Shown here: positions 40,228-51,418 of the stretch, piece after piece | Layout of the letters: each line of letters starts with the position of its first letter | How positions within the stretch are numbered: the first letter of the stretch is position 1 | Assembly (NCBI GenBank): GCA_964016415.1 | Contig: OZ024666.1 | Coordinates: forward strand, 806,001-870,000 | DNA: 64,000 nucleotides | DNA from: Erwinia sp. | GTDB lineage: Bacteria > Pseudomonadota > Gammaproteobacteria > Enterobacterales > Enterobacteriaceae | Direction of reading: 5' to 3' | Position numbers and translations under genes: made by a program | Notes under the pieces: model-generated | Told to the model about the DNA's origin: nothing | The model's database searches: none | The model's input: only the letters and a program-made list of their open reading frames with translations

Positions 40228-40881
40228 ATGAAAACAGTTCTGCTTACTGGTTTTTCGCCTTTCGGCGGGGAGAGTATCAACCCCTCGTGGCAAGCAGTCA
40301 GCCAGCTAAATAAACGTGAAATAGCCGGAGCTAGGGTGGTTGTTCAGGAGCTGCCGTGTGAGTTTGGTCGCTCGATAGAGATTTTGTGTGCAGAACTCGA
40401 AACTGTGCAACCGGATATAGTGATTACCGTTGGGCAGGCGGGTGGGCGTGCAGAGATCACCGTTGAACGTGTGGCAATCAACATTGATGATGCACGTATT
40501 GCCGATAATGCGGGGAACCAGCCAGTCGACCAACCGGTTCGTGCGGACGGACCCAGTGCCTATTTCACGACATTACCGTTGAAGAGCATAGTCCATGAGC
40601 TGTGTGACGCAGGGATTCCAGCTTCAGTATCACAGAGTGCCGGTACTTTTGTCTGTAATCACATCATGTATGGTTTACTTGACTATATCGCTGCACATCT
40701 GGCCGCGAAACAGATGCGTGGCGGTTTTATTCATATTCCTTATATGCCAGAACAGGCGGTTTACCATCCGGGAGTAGCCAGTATGTCTGTCTCACAAGTG
40801 GTGGCAGCACTTGAAATTGCTATTGCCGTGGCGGTGACAGTTGAAGAGGATATCTGTATAGAGGGTGGAGCGACGCACTGA
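40228..40881 (+). CDS. pcp: Pyrrolidone-carboxylate peptidase (pyroglutamyl peptidase I)
   Basis: A 217-residue C15 cysteine peptidase that removes N-terminal pyroglutamate from peptides, releasing 5-oxoproline for PxpABC. Catalytic triad: Glu80 ([14 protein letters not shown]), Cys143 ([11 protein letters not shown]) and His169 ([12 protein letters not shown]). [16 protein letters not shown] is the family start. ATG 40228 with RBS GAGGTGG, 8 bp after DUF979. Last gene of the 5-oxoproline operon, closed by the shared terminator at 40906. Confidence 0.95.
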   Translation: MKTVLLTGFSPFGGESINPSWQAVSQLNKREIAGARVVVQELPCEFGRSIEILCAELETVQPDIVITVGQAGGRAEITVERVAINIDDARIADNAGNQPVDQPVRADGPSAYFTTLPLKSIVHELCDAGIPASVSQSAGTFVCNHIMYGLLDYIAAHLAAKQMRGGFIHIPYMPEQAVYHPGVASMSVSQVVAALEIAIAVAVTVEEDICIEGGATH

Positions 40882-40905
40882 TGCGTCGTTACAGCATCAG
40901 ATAAG

Positions 40906-40935
40906 AAAAACGCCACGTATTACGTGGCGTTTTTT
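40906..40935. terminator. Bidirectional terminator between pcp and gltA
   Basis: AAAAACGCCACG, loop TATTA, CGTGGCGTTTTTT: a 7-bp G+C-rich core stem extended by A/T pairs with U-runs in both directions, between convergent pcp and gltA. Confidence 0.92.
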
Positions 40936-40975
40936 GTGTGTTCAGTATCCCGTCAGTGCAACACAGTGAGCGTTT

Positions 40976-42259
40976 TTAACTCTCTGAACCTGATTTAAAA
41001 TCACGGCGATTGTAGCCAGTATACAGCTGGCGTGGTCTGGCAATTTTTACACCACCGTCATGCATCTCTTTCCAATGCGCTATCCAGCCAACGGTTCTTG
41101 CCATAGCAAAAATGACAGTGAACATAGAGGACGGAATTTTCATTGCTTTCAGAATTAATCCGGAATAGAAATCAACATTTGGATAGAGTTTGCGCTCTAT
41201 AAAGTAAGGATCATTCAGAGCGATATATTCCAGCTCCATAGCAACTTCCAGCAAGTTATCTTTCATCCCCAGTTCATTGAGCACTTCATGACAGGTTTCA
41301 CGCATCACCGTTGCCCGGGGATCGTAATTTTTGTAGACACGGTGGCCAAATCCCATCAGACGGAAAGCATCATTTTTGTCTTTTGCCCGGCGGATAAACT
41401 CGGGAATATGTTCTACGGAACTGATCTCTTCGAGCATACGCAAGCAGGCTTCATTGGCTCCACCGTGAGCGGGGCCCCACAGCGAGGCTATCCCTGCGGC
41501 GATACAAGCGAAAGGGTTAGCGCCAGAAGAACCTGCAGTTCGGACGGTAGATGTTGACGCATTTTGCTCATGATCAGCGTGCAAGATAAGAATGCGATCC
41601 ATAGCACGTTCCAGAATAGGGTTGACCACATACTGTTCGCAAGGCGTGGAAAACATCATGTGCAGGAAATTACTCGCATACGAAAGGTGGTTCTGCGGGT
41701 ATGCAAAAGGTTGACCAATCGAATATTTATAACACATGGCGGCCAGCGTCGGCATTTTTGATAGCAGACGGAATGCGGCGATTTCGCGATGGCGTTCATC
41801 ATTAACATCCATAGAATCATGGTAAAAAGCTGCAAGTGCACCGGTTACACCACACATGACTGCCATAGGATGAGAATCGCGCCGAAAACCACGTAGTAGC
41901 TGATGAATTTGTTCGTGAATCATCGTATGACGAGTCACTGTAGTGCTGAACTCGTCAAATTCTGCTTTGGTCGGCACTTCACCATTAAGTAATATATAAC
42001 AAACTTCAAGGTAGTTCGAATGGCGTGCAAGCTGGTCAATGGGAAAACCACGATGCAGCAGAATACCTTCTTCACCATCAATGAAGGTGATTTGAGATTC
42101 ACAGGATGCGGTAGAGGTGAAGCCAGGGTCGAAGGTAAAATAGCCTTTCGCGCCCAGCCCCCGGACATCGATTTCTTCCAGTCCACGGGTGCCTTTTAAT
42201 ATACTGAGCTCGATAAGATCTTCTCCGGGAAGAGTGAGCGTTGCCTTTTTTTCAGCCAT
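40976..42259 (-). CDS. gltA: Citrate synthase (type II)
   Basis: A 427-residue enzyme, same length as E. coli GltA, condensing acetyl-CoA and oxaloacetate; the hexameric type II form is inhibited by NADH. Blocks: [88 protein letters not shown] (catalytic histidines), [13 protein letters not shown] and SGLILKAM. Divergent from sdhC across a 468-bp regulatory region, as in E. coli. Confidence 0.97.
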   Translation of the reverse strand: MAEKKATLTLPGEDLIELSILKGTRGLEEIDVRGLGAKGYFTFDPGFTSTASCESQITFIDGEEGILLHRGFPIDQLARHSNYLEVCYILLNGEVPTKAEFDEFSTTVTRHTMIHEQIHQLLRGFRRDSHPMAVMCGVTGALAAFYHDSMDVNDERHREIAAFRLLSKMPTLAAMCYKYSIGQPFAYPQNHLSYASNFLHMMFSTPCEQYVVNPILERAMDRILILHADHEQNASTSTVRTAGSSGANPFACIAAGIASLWGPAHGGANEACLRMLEEISSVEHIPEFIRRAKDKNDAFRLMGFGHRVYKNYDPRATVMRETCHEVLNELGMKDNLLEVAMELEYIALNDPYFIERKLYPNVDFYSGLILKAMKIPSSMFTVIFAMARTVGWIAHWKEMHDGGVKIARPRQLYTGYNRRDFKSGSES

Positions 42260-42727
42260 CTACAGTCTCCTTTGCACCTCGTCTGATTAGTGATAGTCAC
42301 CTGAAAGATCTTCGTTCCGGAAGAGAGACCCAGGTGTGTTTATTCAGTTGCCTGTTTATGACAATGTTACATAACTTGTTCCTCTGCGAAAGTCTCAGCC
42401 GTGAAAATTTATTCCACAGTGGTGCGTTTTCCCCGATAACTATCACTTTTAGTCATTTAAAATTCATCAGGAACAGACGATTTTGAGACACAGTTCACTT
42501 TTATGAATTAATTCAAGGGCAGCAGACTGGCATGAATTGTAATACCAATATGAAGAACCTATACTCCGGCCTATCGCAATGGTGAGTCATTCATCAAATA
42601 ATAAAGCATTATCACCTGTATTTTCATTGTCTTGATACCGCTGATTTTCGTCAGCATATGGTGTTTTTTGAATGACAATGGAAAAGGGATTCCCGGATTG
42701 AAAAATAGTATAACTATATGGAATATC
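42260..42727. promoter_or_regulatory. gltA-sdhC divergent control region
   Basis: 468 bp without a supportable gene between divergent gltA and sdhC. In E. coli the equivalent region carries ArcA and CRP sites. Here an AGTGATAGTCACCT partial palindrome (about 42288-42301) and several GTTA/TAAC motifs are visible, but none is a clean consensus, so no individual operator is called. Confidence 0.4.
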
Positions 42728-43105
42728 ATGAAAAAACCAAGACCTGTAAATTTAAATCTCGCGACGATTCATTTTCCTGTTACTGCAATTGTTTCCATTC
42801 TGCATCGCGTATCCGGGGTCATTATGATGATCACCCTGGGCGCTTTTTTATGGCTACTTGGACTGTCATTATCATCCGCTGAAGGCTTTCAGCAAGCGGC
42901 CGAAATTGTTAAACATCTCTTTATAAAATTTTTATTGTGGGGAGTGCTAACTGCTCTGCTTTACCATATGGTCAGTGGCTGTCGACATTTACTCATGGAT
43001 ATCGGCTGGCTGGCAGAAACCCGCCAGAGTGGTCAGCGTTCTGCGTGGGGAGTACTGGTTTTAACTGTGATTCTCTCTGTAGGTGTTGCGGGGGTGATAT
43101 GCTGA
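42728..43105 (+). CDS. sdhC: Succinate dehydrogenase cytochrome b556 subunit
   Basis: A 125-residue membrane anchor of complex II (E. coli 129). Start at ATG 42728 gives MKKPRPVNLNLATIHFPVTAI, aligning with MIRNVKKQRPVNLDL of E. coli; a TTG at 42698 would add ten residues and cannot be excluded. The quinone-site region SILHRVSGV (Ser, Arg) and the heme-ligand helix LLYHMVSGCRHLLMD are present, with three membrane spans. It overlaps sdhD by 7 bp. Confidence 0.93.
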   Translation: MKKPRPVNLNLATIHFPVTAIVSILHRVSGVIMMITLGAFLWLLGLSLSSAEGFQQAAEIVKHLFIKFLLWGVLTALLYHMVSGCRHLLMDIGWLAETRQSGQRSAWGVLVLTVILSVGVAGVIC

Positions 43106-43452
43106 ATCCTGTTTCTGCGTCAGCACTGGGACGAAATGGTATTCAGGACTGGATACTGCTGCGTGCCTCTGCAGTGGTCATTGCTATCTATATTCTCTAC
43201 CTCTTCGGTTATCTCGCTTTGTCGGGTGAACAAACTTACCTCAGCTGGCATCTCTTTTTCACCTACACGACAACAAAGTTATTCACCTTACTGGCGCTGC
43301 TGGCTGTGTTGATTCATCTATGGATAGGAATGTGGCAGATTTTCACAGACTATGTGAAAAACAGCATGTTACGTCTTTTGTTACAGGGTTTAGTGGTGCT
43401 GGTGGCACTACTCTATTTTTTGTATGGCGCAATGTTGATGTGGGGGATGTAA
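43099..43452 (+). CDS. sdhD: Succinate dehydrogenase membrane anchor subunit
   Basis: A 117-residue protein (E. coli 115) with three transmembrane helices that holds heme b and part of the ubiquinone site. [12 protein letters not shown]-like start ([23 protein letters not shown]), [26 protein letters not shown] carries the heme-ligand region and the conserved Tyr near quinone. ATG 43099 overlaps the sdhC stop and its own last base overlaps sdhA, so the operon is translationally coupled. Confidence 0.94.
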   Translation: MLNPVSASALGRNGIQDWILLRASAVVIAIYILYLFGYLALSGEQTYLSWHLFFTYTTTKLFTLLALLAVLIHLWIGMWQIFTDYVKNSMLRLLLQGLVVLVALLYFLYGAMLMWGM

Positions 43453-45218
43453 TGAGCTTACCCATCAGAGAGTTCGATGCAATTGTAATTGGTGCTGGTG
43501 GCGCAGGTATGCGTGCAGCACTACAAATTTCCCAGTCAGGGCAGCGTTGTGCATTGTTATCAAAAGTCTTTCCTACGCGCTCTCATACCGTCTCAGCCCA
43601 GGGGGGCATCACGGTTGCCCTGGGTAACAGTCATCAGGATGACTGGCAGTGGCATATGTATGACACGGTAAAAGGTTCCGACTATATCGGTGACCAGGAT
43701 GCCATTGAGTATATGTGTGAAACAGGCCCTGCTGCGGTACTGGAACTTGAACATATGGGATTACCCTTTTCCCGGCAGGATGACGGTCGAATTTACCAGC
43801 GTCCTTTCGGCGGCCAGTCAAAAAATTTTGGCGGTGAGCAAGCGGCACGCACTGCGGCAGCGGCAGATCGCACCGGGCATGCGCTATTGCATACTTTGTA
43901 TCAGCAAAATTTACGCAATAAAACCACACTGTTTTCTGAATGGTATGCACTTGACCTGGTGAAAAACGCTGATGGTGCGGTAGTGGGGTGTACTGCACTG
44001 AATATCGAAAACTGTGAGGTGGTTTACTTCAAAGCCCGGGCAACGATTCTGGCTACCGGAGGGGCGGGGCGTATTTACCAATCTACGACCAATGCGCATA
44101 TCAATACCGGAGATGGTATAGGTATGGCACTGCGTGCTGGTGTCCCTGTTCAGGATATGGAAATGTGGCAGTTTCATCCCACCGGAATTGCAGGTGCTGG
44201 CGTTCTGGTGACAGAAGGCTGTCGTGGAGAGGGGGGATATTTGCTGAACAAGCATGGCGAACGCTTTATGGAACGCTATGCACCTAATGCAAAAGATTTG
44301 GCAGGTCGCGACGTTGTTGCTCGCGCCATGATGATCGAAATTCGTGAGGGGAGGGGCTGCGAGGGTCCCCTTGGTCCGCATCTCAAATTGAAACTGGATC
44401 ATCTTGGCAGCAGTGTGCTTGAAGAGCGTTTGCCGGGTATCCTGGAGCTTTCGCGTACTTTTGCGCATGTTGATCCGGTAAAAGAGGCTATTCCGGTCAT
44501 CCCTACCTGTCATTACATGATGGGGGGTATCCCGACCAAAATCAGCGGACAAGTGATTACACTCAATGCTCAGGGTGAAGAACAAATTGTACCCGGGTTT
44601 TTTGCTGTGGGCGAAGTGGCCTGTGTTTCTGTGCATGGTGCAAACAGATTAGGGGGGAATTCGCTGCTTGATCTGGTGGTATTTGGCAGGGCTGCCGGCG
44701 TCTATTTGCAGGCATCCTTGAGCGAGCAAGGCGAGCTTCGCGCTGCAACTGAGGATGATATTGAGGCGTCGCTGACACGTTTACAACGCTGGAATAATAC
44801 GCGTGATGGCGAAGATCCGGCAGAATTACGTAAGGCCCTGCAGGCGTGTATGCAGCTCAATTTTTCTGTTTTCCGTGAAGGCGAAACAATGGCCGACGGG
44901 TTGAAAGCCTTGACGCTTTTACGTGAGCGTCTGAGACATGCTCGTCTTGATGATCACTCGGCGGATTTCAATACCCAGCGTATCGAGTGTCTCGAACTTG
45001 ATAACCTGATGGAAACGGCTTACGCCACTGCAGTGGCAGCCAATTTCCGTACAGAAAGTCGGGGTGCCCATAGCAGACATGATTTTCCCGAGCGTGATGA
45101 TGCACACTGGTTATGCCATAGCCTTTATTTGCCTGAAAGTGAAAGTATGGTGCGACGTGCGGTTAACATGGAGCCCAGACTGCGCGCTGCTTTTCCTCCT
45201 AAAGCCCGTACCTATTAG
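43452..45218 (+). CDS. sdhA: Succinate dehydrogenase flavoprotein subunit
   Basis: A 588-residue catalytic subunit, same length as E. coli SdhA. FAD dinucleotide motif [13 protein letters not shown] (residues 12-24), covalent FAD attachment at His45 in [10 protein letters not shown], and substrate-site blocks [54 protein letters not shown]-type ([14 protein letters not shown]) and [19 protein letters not shown]. Oxidises succinate to fumarate and passes electrons to SdhB. ATG overlaps the sdhD stop. Confidence 0.97.
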   Translation: MSLPIREFDAIVIGAGGAGMRAALQISQSGQRCALLSKVFPTRSHTVSAQGGITVALGNSHQDDWQWHMYDTVKGSDYIGDQDAIEYMCETGPAAVLELEHMGLPFSRQDDGRIYQRPFGGQSKNFGGEQAARTAAAADRTGHALLHTLYQQNLRNKTTLFSEWYALDLVKNADGAVVGCTALNIENCEVVYFKARATILATGGAGRIYQSTTNAHINTGDGIGMALRAGVPVQDMEMWQFHPTGIAGAGVLVTEGCRGEGGYLLNKHGERFMERYAPNAKDLAGRDVVARAMMIEIREGRGCEGPLGPHLKLKLDHLGSSVLEERLPGILELSRTFAHVDPVKEAIPVIPTCHYMMGGIPTKISGQVITLNAQGEEQIVPGFFAVGEVACVSVHGANRLGGNSLLDLVVFGRAAGVYLQASLSEQGELRAATEDDIEASLTRLQRWNNTRDGEDPAELRKALQACMQLNFSVFREGETMADGLKALTLLRERLRHARLDDHSADFNTQRIECLELDNLMETAYATAVAANFRTESRGAHSRHDFPERDDAHWLCHSLYLPESESMVRRAVNMEPRLRAAFPPKARTY

Positions 45219-45235
45219 TCAGCGAGAGGACAACC

Positions 45236-45952
45236 ATGAAACGCTTATTCTCTGTGTATCGCTACAATCCTGAAACAGACGCCAAACCCTACATGCAGAC
45301 ATACACTCTGGAACTGGAAACGGGCCGCGATATGATGTTGCTGGATGCGCTTATCTTGCTGAAAGAACAGGATCCTGGTCTTGCTTTCCGTCGCTCGTGT
45401 CGTGAAGGGGTGTGTGGTTCTGATGGAATGAATATTAATGGAAAAAACGGATTAGCCTGTATTACGCCTGTATCTTCATTGATAAAAGGCAACAAGCCTA
45501 TCGTTATCAGACCATTACCTGGCCTGCCTGTGGTGCGTGACCTGGTGGTAGACATTGGGCAGTTTTACGCACAATATGAAAAAATAAAACCTTATCTATT
45601 GAATAACCCATCGTCGGCACCGGCACGTGAACACCTTCAAACACCAGAACAACGCAAAAAACTTGATGGTCTTTATGAGTGTATCCTTTGTGCGTGTTGT
45701 TCAACCTCATGTCCCTCTTTTTGGTGGAATCCTGATAAGTTTATCGGTCCCGCCGGGTTACTCACTGCCTGGCGTTTTATTGCCGATAACCGCGACACTG
45801 AAACCGATGCGCGTCTGGATGAGTTGGGTGATGCTTTTAGTGTGTTTCGTTGCCATAGCATCATGAATTGCGTCAGTGTTTGTCCTAAGGGGTTGAATCC
45901 AACGAAAGCGATTGGACACATTAAGTCGATGTTGCTGCAGCGCGGTGGTTAG
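45236..45952 (+). CDS. sdhB: Succinate dehydrogenase iron-sulfur subunit
   Basis: A 238-residue subunit (E. coli 238). The N-terminal ferredoxin domain binds [2Fe-2S] through CREGVCGSDGMNINGKNGLAC; the C-terminal domain binds [4Fe-4S] and [3Fe-4S] through CILCACCSTSCPSFWWNPDKFIGPAGLL and CHSIMNCVSVCPKGLNP. RBS AGAGGA before ATG 45236, 17 bp after sdhA. Followed by a 181-bp gap before sucA, in which transcription is expected to continue as in E. coli. Confidence 0.97.
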   Translation: MKRLFSVYRYNPETDAKPYMQTYTLELETGRDMMLLDALILLKEQDPGLAFRRSCREGVCGSDGMNINGKNGLACITPVSSLIKGNKPIVIRPLPGLPVVRDLVVDIGQFYAQYEKIKPYLLNNPSSAPAREHLQTPEQRKKLDGLYECILCACCSTSCPSFWWNPDKFIGPAGLLTAWRFIADNRDTETDARLDELGDAFSVFRCHSIMNCVSVCPKGLNPTKAIGHIKSMLLQRGG

Positions 45953-46133
45953 TTATCTTAAAAAACCGTGAGTTTCTTTGCCGGTGTGACCTGTTAGCAG
46001 TTGACAGGTAGTGAGTGAACAACCGGATAACTTTTCGCCTGAATCAGACAGACGAACACTGCACAGTGAAACGAAATCTGTTAAATTTCATCAGATAAAT
46101 GAGAAAGCTTGCACCACTACTTAAGGGATCACA

Positions 46134-48941
46134 ATGCAGAACAGCGCGATGCAACCCTGGCTCGATTCTTCCTGGCTGGCCGGGGCGAATCAAACCTATA
46201 TTGAACAACTGTACGAGGATTATTTAACGGATCCTGACAGTGTTGATGTCACCTGGCAGACGCTGTTCCGTCAGTTACCGGGTGGTGGTATGAAACCAGA
46301 GCAGCTTCACTCAGTCACAAGAGAATATTTTAAGCGTCTGGCAAAAGAGAATTCACGCTCAGGGGTTTCAGTCAGTGACCCTGATATGAATGCTAAACAA
46401 GTCAAAGTATTGCAGTTGATCAATGCGTTTCGTTTTCGCGGTCATCAACGCGCAAATCTCGATCCTCTCGGCCTCTGGCATCAGGAATCTGTTCCCGATT
46501 TGGATCCGGGTTTTCACGGTTTAACAGCCGATGATTTCAAAGAGACATTCAATGTCGGTTCTTTTGCTTTCGGCAAAGAAACCATGAAACTCGCCGATTT
46601 GTATGTGTTACTGGAGCAAACCTATTGCGGCTCTATCGGTGCTGAGTATATGCATATCACCGATACCGAAGAGAAACGCTGGATCCAACAGCGTCTGGAG
46701 TCAGTCGCTGGCAGAGATACGTTCAGTGATGCAGAAAAAAAAGAGTTTCTCTGGCAACTGACCGCAGCTGAAGGGCTTGAACGTTATCTGGGCGCGAAAT
46801 TTCCGGGGGCTAAACGGTTTTCGCTTGAAGGCGGTGATGCGCTGATTACAATGCTGAATGAAATGGTTCGTCATGCGGCGAGCAACGGAATTCGCGAAAT
46901 GGTGCTCGGAATGGCACACCGGGGGCGACTCAATGTTTTGATTAACGTTCTGGGCAAACAGCCGCAGGAGTTGTTTGACGAATTTGCCGGCAAGCATAAA
47001 GAGCAGCTGGGAACAGGCGATGTCAAATATCACATGGGGTTCTCTTCTGATGTAGAAACGGACGGGCAGCGTGTCCATCTGGCGTTGGCTTTTAATCCTT
47101 CACACCTTGAAATCGTCAGTCCGGTCGTGATGGGCTCGGTGCGTGCCAGATTGGATCGTCTCGATGACCCTGAGTCACATCAGGTACTGCCTATCACCAT
47201 TCATGGTGATGCTGCAGTAACCGGACAGGGCGTAGTGCAGGAAACATTAAATATGTCACAGGCTCGTGGTTATCAGGTCGGTGGCACTGTGCGTATTGTG
47301 ATCAACAATCAGATAGGGTTTACCACATCCAATCCCATAGATGCCCGGTCAACACAATATTGCACGGATATTGGTAAAATGGTGCTGGCACCTATTTTTC
47401 ATGTCAACGCCGATGACCCGCAGGCGGTGGCTTTCGTCACTCGCCTGGCACTGGATTTTCGCAATACCTTCCGCCGTGACGTTTTTATTGATCTGGTCTG
47501 TTACCGTCGTCACGGTCATAACGAGGCCGATGAACCAGGTGCAACCCAGCCGCTGATGTATCAGCGGATAAGAAAACATCCAACTCCGCGAAAATTATAT
47601 GCTGATCGTCTGGAACGCGAACAAATCGTGACGCTTGAAGAAGCAACTGAGATGATCAATCTGTATCGTGAGGCGCTTGATGGTGGGGAGTGTGTGGTTG
47701 AGGGCTGGCGGCCAATGAGTCTGCAGGCCTTCACCTGGACCCCTTATCTCAACCACGAATGGGATGAAGCATACCCCGATCGGGTCGAGCGACAGCGTCT
47801 GCAGGATTTGGCTCGTAAGATCAGCACTGTGCCTGAGTCTGTCGTGATGCATCCCCGGGTTGCGAAAATTTATCATAATCGTGCAGAGATGGCGGCGGGA
47901 GATAAGTTGTTTGACTGGGGCGGGGCTGAAAATCTGGCCTATGCAACGCTGGTTGATGAGGGGATAGCCTGTCGTTTATCAGGTGAAGATATGGGACGAG
48001 GTACTTTTTTTCATCGTCATGCTGTTATCCATAATCAGACCAATGGCTCGACCTGGACACCACTTCAACATGTACATCATGGGCAGGGCGCTTTTAATGT
48101 CTGGGATTCGGTGCTTTCAGAAGAAGCTGTACTGGCGTTTGAATACGGTTATGCCACAGCGGAGCCGAGGACACTGACTATCTGGGAAGCCCAGTTTGGT
48201 GATTTCGCAAATGGTGCGCAGGTTGTTATTGATCAGTTCATCAGCTCAGGCGAGCAGAAATGGGGACGTATGTGTGGTCTGGTGATGCTATTGCCTCATG
48301 GTTATGAAGGACAAGGGCCGGAACACTCATCTGCCCGGCTGGAGCGTTATCTCCAGTTATGCGCTGAACAAAATATGCAGGTGTGTATCCCTTCCACGCC
48401 AGCTCAGGTTTACCATATGCTGCGGCGTCAGGCCTTGAGAGGAATGCGGCGTCCTCTGGTTGTCATGTCGCCTAAATCACTACTGCGGCACCCGCTGGCG
48501 GTCTCTTCGCTGGATGAGTTGGCGGAGGGGACCTTTCAGGCTGCGATAGGTGAAATTGATGCTATTGATCCTGCAGGAGTGAAGCGTGTAGTGATGTGTT
48601 CCGGTAAAGTTTATTATGATTTGCTGGAAAAAAGACGTAAACGAGATCAACGTAATGTGGCGATTATTCGTATCGAGCAGCTCTATCCCTTCCCCTACCA
48701 GGCGGTAGAGCAAATTTTACAGGATTATGCTCATGTCCGTGACGTGGTCTGGTGCCAGGAAGAACCACTCAATCAGGGGGCATGGTACTGTAGTCAGCAC
48801 CATTTCCAGACTGTTATTCCGAAAAATGCCGCTATACACTATGCCGGCCGGCCGGCGTCAGCTTCACCTGCAGTGGGTTACCTTTCTGTCCATCAGCAAC
48901 AACAGAATGAGTTAATTGATAACGCGCTGAACGTAGATTAA
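46134..48941 (+). CDS. sucA: 2-oxoglutarate dehydrogenase E1 component
   Basis: A 935-residue thiamine-diphosphate decarboxylase (E. coli 933). The N-terminal peripheral-subunit tail LDSSWLAGANQTYIEQLYEDYLTDP binds the E2 core. ThDP/Mg site: HGDAAVTGQGVVQETLNM and RIVINNQIGFTTS; EMVLGMAHRGRLNVL and SPSHLE-like NPSHLEIVSPVVMGSVRA are catalytic-domain blocks; the transketolase-like C domain has GQGPEHSSARLERYLQLC. Feeds succinyl groups to SucB. Intact. Confidence 0.97.
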   Translation: MQNSAMQPWLDSSWLAGANQTYIEQLYEDYLTDPDSVDVTWQTLFRQLPGGGMKPEQLHSVTREYFKRLAKENSRSGVSVSDPDMNAKQVKVLQLINAFRFRGHQRANLDPLGLWHQESVPDLDPGFHGLTADDFKETFNVGSFAFGKETMKLADLYVLLEQTYCGSIGAEYMHITDTEEKRWIQQRLESVAGRDTFSDAEKKEFLWQLTAAEGLERYLGAKFPGAKRFSLEGGDALITMLNEMVRHAASNGIREMVLGMAHRGRLNVLINVLGKQPQELFDEFAGKHKEQLGTGDVKYHMGFSSDVETDGQRVHLALAFNPSHLEIVSPVVMGSVRARLDRLDDPESHQVLPITIHGDAAVTGQGVVQETLNMSQARGYQVGGTVRIVINNQIGFTTSNPIDARSTQYCTDIGKMVLAPIFHVNADDPQAVAFVTRLALDFRNTFRRDVFIDLVCYRRHGHNEADEPGATQPLMYQRIRKHPTPRKLYADRLEREQIVTLEEATEMINLYREALDGGECVVEGWRPMSLQAFTWTPYLNHEWDEAYPDRVERQRLQDLARKISTVPESVVMHPRVAKIYHNRAEMAAGDKLFDWGGAENLAYATLVDEGIACRLSGEDMGRGTFFHRHAVIHNQTNGSTWTPLQHVHHGQGAFNVWDSVLSEEAVLAFEYGYATAEPRTLTIWEAQFGDFANGAQVVIDQFISSGEQKWGRMCGLVMLLPHGYEGQGPEHSSARLERYLQLCAEQNMQVCIPSTPAQVYHMLRRQALRGMRRPLVVMSPKSLLRHPLAVSSLDELAEGTFQAAIGEIDAIDPAGVKRVVMCSGKVYYDLLEKRRKRDQRNVAIIRIEQLYPFPYQAVEQILQDYAHVRDVVWCQEEPLNQGAWYCSQHHFQTVIPKNAAIHYAGRPASASPAVGYLSVHQQQQNELIDNALNVD

Positions 48942-48955
48942 ATAAAGGATAAAGA

Positions 48956-50173
48956 ATGAGTAGCGTAGATATTTTCGTTCCCGACCTGCCCGAGTCTGTT
49001 GCCGATGCCACCGTTGCTGTCTGGCACAAACAACCGGGTGATGCCGTTCATCGTGATGACATTATTGTCGAAATAGAAACCGATAAAGTTGTGCTTGAAG
49101 TACCGGCGATAACTGACGGTGTACTGGAAGCGATTCTTGAGCAGGAAGGCGCAACTGTACTCTCACGTCAGTTATTAGGGCGACTGACTGAAGGCAACAG
49201 CAGTGGCAAAGCGCAATCGGTGCGCGAAGAGGCATCAACACCGGCTCAGCGCCAGAGCGCATCCCTGACAGAAGAGAGCAGTGACGCACTGGGCCCGGCG
49301 ATTCGTCGGTTGCTGGCCGAACATGCCATCGAACCAGGCAGTGTAAAAGGAACCGGTGTCGGTGGACGCTTGACTCGCGAAGATATTACCCGTTATCTCG
49401 CCACCAGGATGCCAGAGTCACCCTCCGAACCCGCACCATCATTGAATCAGAATCAATCTTTTTCGCTGCAGGGTCGCACCGAAAAACGCGTGCCGATGAC
49501 TCGTCTGCGTAAGCGTGTGGCTGAACGTCTGCTGGAAGCTAAAAACAGCACGGCGATGCTGACCACATTTAATGAAGTCAATTTACAGCCAATCATGTCG
49601 TTGCGTGCCCAGTATGGCGAGGCATTTGATAAACGTCATGGTGTGCGTCTGGGGTTCATGTCTTTTTATCTGAAAGCTGTGGTTGAAGCACTCAAACGTT
49701 TTCCGGAGGTGAACGCCTCTATTGATGGTGACGATGTGGTTTATCACAACTACTTTGATATCAGTATTGCTGTTTCCACGCCGCGAGGTCTGGTTACGCC
49801 TGTGCTCAGGGATGTCGATACCCTGAGCATGAGTGACATTGAGAAAAAAATCAAAGAACTGGCAATTAAAGGTCGGGATGGCAAGCTCACGGTTGAAGAG
49901 TTGACTGGTGGTAATTTCACTGTCACTAACGGTGGTGTATTTGGATCGCTGATGTCGACACCGATAATCAATCCACCCCAGAGTGCGATATTGGGAATGC
50001 ATGCTATAAAAGATCGCCCGATGGCAGTAGATGGCCAGGTGGTTATTTTGCCGATGATGTATCTGGCGCTCTCTTATGACCACCGTCTGATAGACGGTAA
50101 AGAGTCGGTAAGCTGTCTGGTGGCGATTAAAGACTTACTGGAAGATCCATCGCGCTTACTGCTTGATGTCTGA
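48956..50173 (+). CDS. sucB: Dihydrolipoyl succinyltransferase (E2 of 2-oxoglutarate dehydrogenase)
   Basis: A 405-residue core enzyme, same length as E. coli SucB. Lipoyl domain 1-80 with lipoylated Lys44 in [11 protein letters not shown]; a Gln/Ser-rich linker; peripheral-subunit-binding domain about 110-150 ([33 protein letters not shown]); catalytic domain from about 175 with [23 protein letters not shown] and the active-site [14 protein letters not shown] (His and Asp). 14 bp after sucA. Confidence 0.97.
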   Translation: MSSVDIFVPDLPESVADATVAVWHKQPGDAVHRDDIIVEIETDKVVLEVPAITDGVLEAILEQEGATVLSRQLLGRLTEGNSSGKAQSVREEASTPAQRQSASLTEESSDALGPAIRRLLAEHAIEPGSVKGTGVGGRLTREDITRYLATRMPESPSEPAPSLNQNQSFSLQGRTEKRVPMTRLRKRVAERLLEAKNSTAMLTTFNEVNLQPIMSLRAQYGEAFDKRHGVRLGFMSFYLKAVVEALKRFPEVNASIDGDDVVYHNYFDISIAVSTPRGLVTPVLRDVDTLSMSDIEKKIKELAIKGRDGKLTVEELTGGNFTVTNGGVFGSLMSTPIINPPQSAILGMHAIKDRPMAVDGQVVILPMMYLALSYDHRLIDGKESVSCLVAIKDLLEDPSRLLLDV

Positions 50174-50251
50174 CCTGTCGCTGATTGTCTTACCAGGTGA
50201 GTTTGCCTGACAACAGTGAGTGTTTTTCTGACCAGAGAGGGAAATGGCCTT

Positions 50252-51418
50252 ATGAATTTACATGAATATCAGGCAAAACAACTGTTTGTCAGATATGGAC
50301 TTCCTACTACAGAGGGATATGTCTGTCAGACTGTGACCGAAGCGCTGGAAGCAGCAGCTAAACTAGGCGCAGCGCCATGGGTCGTTAAATGTCAGGTGCA
50401 TGCCGGCGGACGAGGTAAAGCGGGGGGCGTCAGTGTTGTCAGTGATGCGGATGAGCTTCGTCACTTTGCTGAAAAATGGCTCGGTAAACGTCTGGTAACC
50501 CACCAAACGGATGCTAAAGGACAACCGGTCAATCAGTTATTGGTCGAGGCGGTAACAACAATCGAGCAAGAATTGTATCTTGGTGCTGTCATTGACCGGA
50601 GTAGCCAGCGTGTGGTCTTTATGGCTTCAACTGCTGGTGGAATGGATATCGAAACAGTTGCTGAGCAATCACCAGAAAAAATTCATAAAGTTGCGCTGGA
50701 CCCTCTCACCGGCCCTCAGCCCTTTCAGGGGCGACAACTTGCCGCCAGCCTCGGATACAGTGGAAAACAACTTATTGCCTTCAGTCACCTTTTTATGCAG
50801 ATGGCTAAAATGTTTCTCGAGTGTGATCTGGCACTGATTGAGGTCAATCCTCTGGTCGTTACAGCGCAGGGTGACCTGATGTGCCTGGATGGCAAAATAA
50901 ACATCGATAGCAACGCACTGTTTCGCCAGCCAGAACTACGGGCAATGCAGGATTTCAGTCAGGATGATGCACGTGAGGCTGAGGCGAGCCGCAATGAGCT
51001 TAATTATATCGCACTGGAAGGTAATATTGGCTGTATGGTCAATGGTGCTGGTCTTGCGATGGGAACGATGGATATCGTCAAACTCCACGGCGGCAAACCG
51101 GCAAACTTTCTTGATGTTGGTGGTGGTGCTACGCGTGAGCGTGTGAGTGAAGCCTTTAAGTTAATCCTGTCTGATGCGGCAGTAGATGCAGTATTTGTGA
51201 ACATCTTCGGTGGTATTGTGCGTTGTGATTTGATTGCAGAAGGTATTATCGGCGCCGTGGAAGAAGTGGGTGTGAAGGTGCCTGTCGTCGTCAGGCTTGA
51301 AGGTAATCATGCTGAGGCAGGTGCGGCAAAACTGGCGGAAAGTGGCCTCAATATTATTGCTGAGAATGGTTTGAATGAAGCTGCCCGTCGAGTGGTTATC
51401 GCTGCAGGAGGTCTGTAA
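50252..51418 (+). CDS. sucC: Succinyl-CoA synthetase beta subunit
   Basis: A 388-residue ATP-grasp subunit (E. coli 388). [24 protein letters not shown] is the family N terminus from ATG 50252. Nucleotide- and metal-binding regions: [66 protein letters not shown] and [17 protein letters not shown]. Couples succinyl-CoA cleavage to substrate-level phosphorylation with SucD, whose ATG overlaps its stop. Confidence 0.97.
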   Translation: MNLHEYQAKQLFVRYGLPTTEGYVCQTVTEALEAAAKLGAAPWVVKCQVHAGGRGKAGGVSVVSDADELRHFAEKWLGKRLVTHQTDAKGQPVNQLLVEAVTTIEQELYLGAVIDRSSQRVVFMASTAGGMDIETVAEQSPEKIHKVALDPLTGPQPFQGRQLAASLGYSGKQLIAFSHLFMQMAKMFLECDLALIEVNPLVVTAQGDLMCLDGKINIDSNALFRQPELRAMQDFSQDDAREAEASRNELNYIALEGNIGCMVNGAGLAMGTMDIVKLHGGKPANFLDVGGGATRERVSEAFKLILSDAAVDAVFVNIFGGIVRCDLIAEGIIGAVEEVGVKVPVVVRLEGNHAEAGAAKLAESGLNIIAENGLNEAARRVVIAAGGL

